From Roseovarius nitratireducens (GTDB lineage Bacteria > Pseudomonadota > Alphaproteobacteria > Rhodobacterales > Rhodobacteraceae), in assembly GCF_002925845.1 (NCBI RefSeq), contig NZ_PDNI01000017.1, positions 1 through 64,000 on the forward strand: a DNA stretch of 64,000 nt, given 5' to 3'. A program made the position numbers and the translations under genes. Below are positions 7,939 through 14,119 of the stretch, piece by piece. The notes under the pieces are model-generated. The model ran no database searches. It was not told where the DNA came from and saw only the letters and a list, made by a program, of their open reading frames with translations. Numbering within the stretch: position 1 is the stretch's first letter; every line of letters begins with the position of its first letter.

Positions 7939-8151
7939 ATGACACAGTCAAACATCATCGGTCTTGTCGCGCTTGTCCTGGGCACCGTGCTGCTTTTCTT
8001 CGCATGGAGGGGAACCAACACGCCGGTCGATCAGATGACCGAGGCGATGACCGGCCGATTCTCGGGAGACACGATGTGGTTCATGATCGCCGGTCTTGTC
8101 TGCGTCGTGGCGGGCGGCGCACTGCTCATGCGGGGCCTGCTTCGCAACTGA
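7939..8151 (+). CDS. DUF3185 family membrane protein (70 aa)
   Basis: Start at 7939 has CAGGAG 8 bases upstream. The protein reads MTQSNIIGLVALVLGTVLLF, then WRGTNTPVDQMTEAMTGRFSGDTMWF, then a second helix. The two helices joined by a conserved polar TGRFSGDTMW loop are the DUF3185 hallmark. It is an inner-membrane protein of unknown function. In 7648-7938 only a degenerate copy of the palindrome (ACAA-CATGGA-TCAG, 7725-7738) is visible. Confidence 0.85.
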   Translation: MTQSNIIGLVALVLGTVLLFFAWRGTNTPVDQMTEAMTGRFSGDTMWFMIAGLVCVVAGGALLMRGLLRN

Positions 8152-8250
8152 TGAAGAGGGCGGGTCACCGGGCACGGCGGATGCGCCTGTATCTGTCGCT
8201 CAATCTGCCCGCCGCTGCGCGACCATAGTTCCAATACAAGGAGTCCATTG

Positions 8251-8442
8251 ATGTCACTAGTCAATCTCATCGTCACGCTTGTCGTCGTTGGCGTCGTCCT
8301 CTGGGCAATCAACACCTACCTGCCGATGGATCGCAAAATAAAGTCGATCCTGAACGTGGTCGTTGTGATCCTCGTGATCCTGTGGCTGTTGCGCGGCTTC
8401 GGGCTGCTTGGCGACCTCGGCTCGATCCAGGTCGGTGGCTGA
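8251..8442 (+). CDS. Thivi_2564-like small membrane protein (63 aa)
   Basis: Start at 8251 follows AAGGAG. The protein has two hydrophobic helices (LVNLIVTLVVVGVVLWAIN and ILNVVVVILVILWLL) around a NTYLPMDRKIKS loop. This NxYxPMxxKIKxIL pattern is that of the Thivi_2564 family of stress-associated small membrane proteins. Probably co-transcribed with the DUF3185 gene 100 bases upstream. Confidence 0.8.
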   Translation: MSLVNLIVTLVVVGVVLWAINTYLPMDRKIKSILNVVVVILVILWLLRGFGLLGDLGSIQVGG

Positions 8443-8506
8443 GACGCACGGGCAGGTTTTGCCATTGGGTCTTGACTGAGGGCCTTGGCAGGGACCGTGG
8501 GAACGG

Positions 8507-8926
8507 TTAGCCGCCCGATCCCGACGCGCCCAGGAATATCGTCTGGACCAGCATGTACACCACCGCCAGGATCGCGAGGAGGGTGCTCCACGACATCGTT
8601 CTTCCCGTCGGTGTGCCGTCGCTTGATGGTTTCATGCGCGCAGTGCGCGCGGGCAGCAGGTGGGTCAGGTCATCGGCCACCGCCTGATGGTCTCGCTCGA
8701 GCAGGGGCACGTCGCGACAACGCGACAGCAAGAGGCTCAGGCGCGCGCCCGCGGCCTCGCGGCTCAAGGCGGCAAGCTCTGCCGCCTCTGCCCATGGATC
8801 GAGGTTGAGCCGCGCCAGCACCGAGAGGACACTGACCGTGCTGCCGGCCCGGTCCTCGCCTACCGGAGCATAGAGAAACCGCTCGAAATCGGGGTTGTTG
8901 GGGTTGAGCATCGTCGATGCGGACAT
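8507..8926 (-). CDS. Tail-anchored hypothetical protein (139 aa)
   Basis: The start at 8926 is preceded by GGAGGA at ideal distance; the frame is open further upstream but without another good site. The N-terminal soluble domain (NPNNPDFERFLYAPVGED, then a Leu/Ala-rich helical region) is followed by a Ser/Thr-rich linker and a C-terminal membrane helix (STLLAILAVVYMLVQTIFL). I know similar proteins only as conserved hypotheticals in Rhodobacteraceae. Two palindromes of the CTRA-N6-TCAG type lie at 9042 and 9120, 116 and 194 bases upstream of this start. Confidence 0.7.
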   Translation of the reverse strand: MSASTMLNPNNPDFERFLYAPVGEDRAGSTVSVLSVLARLNLDPWAEAAELAALSREAAGARLSLLLSRCRDVPLLERDHQAVADDLTHLLPARTARMKPSSDGTPTGRTMSWSTLLAILAVVYMLVQTIFLGASGSGG

Positions 8927-9041
8927 GGGTGTTTCCTCCATTGGGTGGGTGCGTGCTGCATTGGCGGGACGCATTCCGGCCAAAAACGCGATCCGAACAC
9001 CCCCGGTCGCCGGGATCATAGTGATAGGCGCGGGGCGCGGG

Positions 9042-9055
9042 CTGACGCAGATCAG
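9042..9055. promoter_or_regulatory. FNR/FixK-like palindrome CTGA-N6-TCAG
   Basis: CTGA CGCAGA TCAG; on the other strand CTGA TCTGCG TCAG, which differs from a classical FixK box (TTGA-TCTGCG-TCAA) only at the outermost base on each side. It is the most symmetric copy in the window and lies in the divergent region between the genes starting at 8926 (minus) and 9353 (plus). Confidence 0.5.
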
Positions 9056-9119
9056 TCCGTCGCGACATATCTTTTGCGGCGTGGCACGCCCTGCCCAAAA
9101 CCCGCAGTTCGACACCACG

Positions 9120-9133
9120 CTAACATGGGTCAG
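9120..9133. promoter_or_regulatory. FNR/FixK-like palindrome CTAA-N6-TCAG
   Basis: CTAA CATGGG TCAG, centre 78 bases from the centre of the copy at 9042 in the same divergent intergenic region (8927-9352). Two copies in one promoter region suggest dual control or one site per direction. The rest of the gap shows no gene. Confidence 0.45.
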
Positions 9134-9352
9134 CACGGCGTGCCCGGGTCTGCGCTAGTCTGAAACTGGAGAACAAGTCGATCCGTTGATCGTCGCTGTA
9201 GTGCCCCCTGCAAAGCGGGGCGCGGCGATGCGTTCCAGCCCCAAAGGCGTGCCCCACCAACGAAACGCCCCCCGGACCGATGCGCGGGCCTGATCGCGAC
9301 ACCGACACCTGAAACCACAAAGGCGGACCTTCTGACCGCCGGAGGATATGAC

Positions 9353-9706
9353 ATGAATGCTCCCGAATGGCTCAAGCCCGGTCTCTATGGGGCCGCGATC
9401 GGCGCGATCCTCGTCGTCGGCGTCGGCTTTGCCTGGGGCGGTTGGGTCACCGGTGCCACGGCGCGCGAAAGCGCGATGACCCGCGCCCATGACGATGTGG
9501 TCGCCGCCTTTGTGCCGGTCTGTCTCGACATGGCGGGAACCGATCCCGAACGGGCCCGCAAGCTCGAGACGATCCGGACCGCGACCAGTTACAAGCAGCG
9601 CGATGCCCTCATGGACACCGGCTGGGCCACCATGCCCGGCTCTGTGGATGCCGACAGGGACATCGCACAGGCCTGTCTGAAAGGGCTGGACCTGGATGCG
9701 TCATGA
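9353..9706 (+). CDS. Conserved hypothetical membrane-anchored protein (117 aa)
   Basis: An N-terminal membrane helix (about residues 10-32, LYGAAIGAILVVGVGFAWGGW) is followed by a periplasmic helical domain of about 80 residues containing two Cys (PVCLDMAG and AQACLKG) that could form a disulfide. GGAGG lies 8 bases before the ATG. Similar short proteins occur in Rhodobacteraceae next to stress genes; no function is known to me. Confidence 0.7.
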   Translation: MNAPEWLKPGLYGAAIGAILVVGVGFAWGGWVTGATARESAMTRAHDDVVAAFVPVCLDMAGTDPERARKLETIRTATSYKQRDALMDTGWATMPGSVDADRDIAQACLKGLDLDAS

Positions 9707-9740
9707 TACCACTTCGCCTGCTGCGTGGCCGTTGGCCGCC

Positions 9741-10024
9741 ATGCCCATCAAACGGGCCGATCAGCCGGGGCTGACGATCCTCGCCCTCCGGGGGCTTATG
9801 ATTGGTGCCTTCGTGCCTCCCGCATCCCCCTCGTTCGCCCAGGCCAGTTCCGCGCCGGACAATGCCCATGCCCGCAGTTACGGGGATGGATGGGAATGCG
9901 ACCGGACCTTCAGGCGCGACGGGGCGGCTTGCGTGCCGGTCGTGGTGCCGGCCAACGCCCATCTCAACCGGACCGGCAACAAGAACTTTCAGCGGTCCAG
10001 GGGCAATGCGTGCTCAACAAATAG
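9741..10024 (+). pseudogene. Small secreted Cys/Trp-motif protein, apparently frameshifted
   Basis: From the ATG at 9741 the frame encodes a signal peptide (LTILALRGLMIGAF, cleavage near PSFAQA) and the motif GDGWECDRTFRRDGAACVPV followed by VPANAHLNRTGN. This resembles a family of small exported proteins with repeated GWxCxxGFxxxxxxC units. Near 9991-9995 the expected C-terminus VQGQCVLNK lies one frame away and ends at TAG 10022-10024; one extra G after CGG would join them. As it stands, translation runs on to 10052 with an unrelated tail. Either a recent pseudogene or a base-call error. Confidence 0.5.
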
Positions 10025-10084
10025 GTCCGTGCCGCTCGCAATCTTCACCTGAACCCCTTTTGAGAAAACCAGACAGGAGCCATC

Positions 10085-11284
10085 ATGGATATCGAAGACA
10101 GAGTCTTGCAGACCAAGCGACCCAATGCACGTGGCGCGCAAGCCCCGCCCGCGCACGGCCCGTACCTCGCCACGCGATCCGGCGCGCCGGTCGTCCCTCC
10201 TACCCCCACGGCAATCATTTATTGCGAGGGCAACTTCGCCAGGATCGACGGCAAGACCGCTAACGGCCTCGTCCGCCATTCGCAGGCCTATCGCATCGTT
10301 TCGGTGATCGACAGCACGCATAACGGGCGCGACAGCGGCGAAGTTCTCGACAATGCACCCAACGGCATTCCCGTGCTCAGGGATATTGAGACGGCCATCG
10401 CAAATGAGGCAACGATCCCCGACACGCTGATCTATGGCATGGCCCCGTCCGACGGCAAGCTGTCCGCCGAGGATCGCGGCGTCGTGCTCGATGCTATTGC
10501 GTTTGGCATGAACATCGTCAGCGGCTTGCATGAATACCTGGGCGATGATCCCGAAATCGCCGCGGTCGCGGCGTTCGGCAATGTCACCATCCGTGATATC
10601 CGCAAGCCCCGGCCAGGCAAGGACATGCGCCTCTTCGATGGCAGCGTCGCCGATGTCGAGGCGATCCGCATCGCCGTTCTGGGGACCGATTGCGCGATCG
10701 GCAAACGGACGACCGCCACGGTCCTGACCAATGCCCTGAACGCGGCCGGAATCAGGACGGTCCTTATAGGCACCGGGCAGACCGGTCTCATGCAGGGGGC
10801 CAAGTATGGGGTCGCTATGGATGCCGTGCCACCGCAGTTCTGCTGCGGAGAGCTTGAGCGCGTGATCCTTGCCGCATCGCGGGACGAGCGGCCCGAGGTC
10901 ATCGTGATCGAAGGGCAGGGGGCGCTCAGCCATCCGGCCTTTTGCACCTCCGCCTTCATCCTGCGCGGCAGCCAACCGCAGGCGGTCATCCTTCAGCACG
11001 CCCCGGCGCGCGCCCATCGCTGCGACTTTCCGGGCATGGCCATGCCTGACCCGGCCCGGGAAATCGCGCTGATCGAAGCCTTCGCCGATACAAGGGTGAT
11101 CGGCGTGACGATCAATCACGAGGACATGGCCGAGGCGGATCTGGATGCGACCATCACGCGGTGTCGGCGCGATCTGGCCTTGCCGGTCAGCGATGCCCTC
11201 GCCCGACCGGCTGCGGATCTGGTCGCGATGGTTCTCGCGGCCTGTCCCGGCTTGCGGGAAAATCGCGTTTTGGCCGCGCAATGA
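10085..11284 (+). CDS. dgcN: DUF1611 family protein, DgcN-like
   Basis: A 399-residue protein of the DUF1611 family: an N-terminal Rossmann-like domain and a C-terminal P-loop domain with a nucleotide-binding loop GTDCAIGKRT at residues 200-209, a GQTGLMQG segment, and the HPA(F) ... QHAPAR signature near 310-330. DUF1611 proteins have been characterised as DgcN, an N-acyltransferase of D-glutamate catabolism; whether this member has that exact role is inference. AGGAG lies 6 bases before the ATG. Its stop codon overlaps the start of the racemase-like gene (ATGA), implying translational coupling. Confidence 0.75.
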   Translation: MDIEDRVLQTKRPNARGAQAPPAHGPYLATRSGAPVVPPTPTAIIYCEGNFARIDGKTANGLVRHSQAYRIVSVIDSTHNGRDSGEVLDNAPNGIPVLRDIETAIANEATIPDTLIYGMAPSDGKLSAEDRGVVLDAIAFGMNIVSGLHEYLGDDPEIAAVAAFGNVTIRDIRKPRPGKDMRLFDGSVADVEAIRIAVLGTDCAIGKRTTATVLTNALNAAGIRTVLIGTGQTGLMQGAKYGVAMDAVPPQFCCGELERVILAASRDERPEVIVIEGQGALSHPAFCTSAFILRGSQPQAVILQHAPARAHRCDFPGMAMPDPAREIALIEAFADTRVIGVTINHEDMAEADLDATITRCRRDLALPVSDALARPAADLVAMVLAACPGLRENRVLAAQ

Positions 11285-12495
11285 GCACGCCCCGCATCGA
11301 GATCAACCTCGACAAGATTCGCGAGAACACGCGGACCCTGGTCACGCATCTGGCCCGCCGCGGCATCACCTTGACCGGTGTCACCAAGGCCGTTTGCGGA
11401 TGTCCGGCTCTCGCCGGGGCGATGCTTGCCGGGGGGGCGACAGGTCTGGCCGATGCACGGCTTGTGAATATCCAGCGTCTGCGCCGGGCCGGTCTCACCT
11501 GTCCGATCACGATGATCCGCCCCCCGATGCGGAGCGAGGTTCGCCAGATCGTCAGGAATTGCGAGACAAGCTACAATACCGAGCCGGAGATCCTCGCGGC
11601 CCTGTCCGAGGCCGCCGTGCGGCGCGGCGTCATCCACAATGTGGTCCTGCTGGTCGAAATGGGGGACATGCGCGATGGCATCCTGCCTGCCCAACTGGTG
11701 CGTATCGCGACCTATGTCACCGGTAAACCGGGTCTCGCCCTGAAAGGCATTGCCGCGAACTTTGCCTGTCTCGGCGATGTTGCGCCGGATGCGGCAGCCA
11801 TGGCCACGCTCTCCGATTTGGCCAATGACGTCGAAGGCGCATGTGGTCCGATGCTGGAAACCGTGTCGGGCGGCGCGTCGGCCAATCTGCCATGGGCGCT
11901 CGGTCAAGGGCCATCGGGGCGCATCAACAACCTGCGTCTGGGCGAGGCGATCCTTCTGGGCACCGATCCCGCCTCCGGGCGGCCGATCCCGGGCCTGCAC
12001 ACGGACGCCTTCACGCTCGTGGCAGAGGTGATCGAGGCGAAATGCAAGCCGCTTTGGCAGCCCTCGCCCATGACCGGCGCGGGGCGGGCGAAACCGTGCC
12101 TGATCGGGGAGGCCGATGGCCGGACACGCGCTGTCCTCGCGGTCGGCCAACAGGATACCGATCCGCAGGGGCTCGGCTTTGGCGCGGGCATCCGTTTTCT
12201 CGGTGCAACCAGCGATCATCTGATTGTCGACAGCAAGGATATGTCTCTACGGGTGGGCAGCGAGGTCCGGATGCGCCTGCGCTATGGCGCGCTCATGCGG
12301 GCCATGACCACACCTGCCGTCACAAAATCCTTTCACACCACACCCGCTGTCAAACGAGACGCCGCAAATACCCGCGACAAAGCCTATCCCGCGCTGGTGG
12401 CGTGCGGACAGGCCCGAACCGATCCCGCGCCCAATCCCGGGCCGGATATGACTCTACCCAACCAAAGGATGAACCCATGTCTTTCAACGACCTGA
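11281..12495 (+). CDS. Alanine/ornithine racemase-like PLP enzyme (fold type III)
   Basis: The ATG at 11281 overlaps the dgcN stop. The 404-residue protein begins with IEINLDKIRENTRTLV and has the PLP-lysine segment GVTKAVCG (Lys about residue 37), typical of the alanine racemase N-terminal barrel; further on come SGGASANLPWAL and RINNLRLGEAILLG, characteristic of the Orr/YhfX-type 'alanine/ornithine racemase' group. It probably racemises or epimerises a D/L-amino acid handled by the DUF1611 partner. The last 50 residues are Pro/Thr-rich, poorly conserved in look, and overlap the next small gene, so the true functional C-terminus may be shorter. Confidence 0.75.
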   Translation: MSTPRIEINLDKIRENTRTLVTHLARRGITLTGVTKAVCGCPALAGAMLAGGATGLADARLVNIQRLRRAGLTCPITMIRPPMRSEVRQIVRNCETSYNTEPEILAALSEAAVRRGVIHNVVLLVEMGDMRDGILPAQLVRIATYVTGKPGLALKGIAANFACLGDVAPDAAAMATLSDLANDVEGACGPMLETVSGGASANLPWALGQGPSGRINNLRLGEAILLGTDPASGRPIPGLHTDAFTLVAEVIEAKCKPLWQPSPMTGAGRAKPCLIGEADGRTRAVLAVGQQDTDPQGLGFGAGIRFLGATSDHLIVDSKDMSLRVGSEVRMRLRYGALMRAMTTPAVTKSFHTTPAVKRDAANTRDKAYPALVACGQARTDPAPNPGPDMTLPNQRMNPCLSTT

Positions 12496-12605
12496 CAAAG
12501 AAGACTGCCGCCCTGGACAAGGCGAAATCAGACAAGAAACCGGAAAAGGAAACCGCAACGAAAGCGCCGAACGATCCGCCCCGGAAACCGGCCCCGAAAG
12601 TCTGA
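12477..12605 (+). CDS. Lysine-rich small hypothetical protein (42 aa)
   Basis: ATG at 12477, overlapping the tail of the racemase gene in another frame, with AAAGGA upstream. The product starts MSFNDLTKKTAALDKAKSDK and ends PPRKPAPKV: highly charged, Lys/Glu/Ala/Pro-rich and probably disordered. Short proteins of this kind are annotated as hypotheticals in roseobacters. No function can be assigned. Confidence 0.5.
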   Translation: MSFNDLTKKTAALDKAKSDKKPEKETATKAPNDPPRKPAPKV

Positions 12606-12683
12606 ACGTCGCTCTCTGCGTCGGCGAGCGAACGTGCTTTCCGGCCAGATTCCGCGTCACGTCACCCCGAATGAGGCCCCGAG

Positions 12684-12878
12684 ATGAAACCCGAAGTCAC
12701 CGAGTTATACCGACCACCCAGCGCATTGAATGACACGCCCAAGGAGCGCAATTGCCTGCGATGCAAGGTAAAATTCTGGAGCTCCGGGTTCGGCGAGCGG
12801 GTTTGTCGTCGCTGTAAGGGGTTGAGCGCGTGGCGCAATTCGGCCCCCGCCAATCCGGGCACATCCCGCAACCGTTGA
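12684..12878 (+). CDS. Small zinc-ribbon protein (64 aa)
   Basis: The protein has two CxxC knuckles (C24-x2-C27 and C41-x2-C44) separated by FWSSGFGERV, a layout seen in many tiny Rhodobacteraceae zinc-ribbon proteins (CLRCxxxFWSxGFGERxCRRC). It may bind zinc and a nucleic acid or protein partner; nothing else is known. Ribosome binding site is weak (ccccgag). Confidence 0.65.
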   Translation: MKPEVTELYRPPSALNDTPKERNCLRCKVKFWSSGFGERVCRRCKGLSAWRNSAPANPGTSRNR

Positions 12879-13084
12879 ACGCATCCCCATGTCCGCCGCA
12901 TCTCGCAGACCGGCAAGGAGGGACCTTCTGCCCAGCCTCGGCAAGCTGTAAGCGACAAGGTAACGATCGCGCCGCGATGTGGTCCTCAGCCCGAGCAGAT
13001 TGATGCGGCGATGCGCTAGGGACCGCGCCGCCAAACGTTGGGCCGCAGGGTATACGTCGCCGATCCATGATGAATGCGAAGTAA

Positions 13085-13300
13085 ACGGTGTTTCCCCGGC
13101 CATCCATCAACCCGGATACACCTTGCTCGAGGGATAACTTCGCCGGGTTTTCGAGCGCGCCGCATGATCGCGAAGGTGCCATGCCCATCCGCCGTCGTCA
13201 GCACGATCTCGGCCCGCCAGACGAGCTTGCGCGGGGTGTTGCGCTCGGTGATCAGGGCTTGAAGCCCTGCATGGTCAACGGGACCAAGATAGAGGCAGAT
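13085..13300 (-). mobile_element. IS630-family transposase remnant
   Basis: On the minus strand a 153-residue open frame (13016-13477) contains LQALITERNTPRKLVWRAE and IVLTTADGHGTFAIMRR, the N-terminal signature of IS630-family transposases. The expected continuation (LEQGVSGLMDGRGN, resembling the 'EEGVxGLxRDKTR' segment) is found in a different frame and the helix-turn-helix core (VWRWQ) is missing. No DDE catalytic part or terminal inverted repeats are seen. The rest of 12879-13508 seems to be scrambled remnant sequence without an intact gene. Confidence 0.7.
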
Positions 13301-13508
13301 GTCATCGCGTCTCATACGCCGAATACGGCACATCAAGCCGCCGACGAGAAACTTGCGCCAGGTGGGGAACACTAGCCATTCGGCCAGCCCATCAGGCTCA
13401 ATAGTAAAGGGACAGGAGGGTTCATACTTTTCAGTGGTGATCGTTTGTTCTGAGACCGTATCCCGGATCAAGGTCACACGACGCTAAAGCACGCCGAAAG
13501 GATTTTCC

Positions 13509-13958
13509 ATGAACATAGCTCTCCTCTTCAATTCCGCAGACCGGGAAATCGAACCGTCGCGCGTGAAAGCCACCTATCTCAGAGAAGTAACCGCCGGGCT
13601 TAACGACGCGGAAGCCAGGGCATATCTGCTTGAGTTGATCGAACGCGATATCGCTGAAGCCAAAGAAGGTCTTGGGAGACTCAAGGATGCAATTCCTCAC
13701 GCCGACAAGCAGGGAGTGCAGGTTCTTGGCATTCTTTGGAACGCGAGACCGCGCATCAAAACCTATGGATATATCAGCCAGGAGCTGGAATATCTGAACG
13801 GAAGGTATCCCGACGAGATCGCGCTCAACAGTGCGGTCAAGCGATTGAGGCGAGCGCTGGAAAAGACTGATTTTCCCATCGAAATCCGCAACCATTACGG
13901 CATTGGATACAACCTTCACGCACCAGCTAATTGGCAGGCACCCTGGGGTGATGAATAA
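13509..13958 (+). CDS. Orphan OmpR-type winged-helix protein (149 aa)
   Basis: The C-terminal 70 residues (YISQELEYLNGRYPDEIALN, AVKRLRRALEKTDFPIEIRN, HYGIGYNL) match the winged-helix DNA-binding domain of OmpR/PhoB regulators, including the recognition helix (VKRLRRALE) and the terminal hairpin (GIGYNL). The N-terminal 75 residues are helical and charged and do not look like a receiver: no DD pair, no phospho-Asp, no conserved Lys. It may therefore be controlled by something other than phosphorylation. It stands just upstream of the Tad pseudopilin genes. Confidence 0.7.
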   Translation: MNIALLFNSADREIEPSRVKATYLREVTAGLNDAEARAYLLELIERDIAEAKEGLGRLKDAIPHADKQGVQVLGILWNARPRIKTYGYISQELEYLNGRYPDEIALNSAVKRLRRALEKTDFPIEIRNHYGIGYNLHAPANWQAPWGDE

Positions 13959-14119
13959 CGTCACCTGCAAAGCCCAACGCAATACGGTGCCAGACTGAGC
14001 AGTGGCGCCGGCCGTTCAGAAATCCACCGCGCGGCGGTGGCGATGTCCCGTAGCGCCTTCTTCAACTCTTCGGTGCTGACTTCTTTTCAGTGATCACCAA
14101 ACAGCAAAGGACTACCAAA

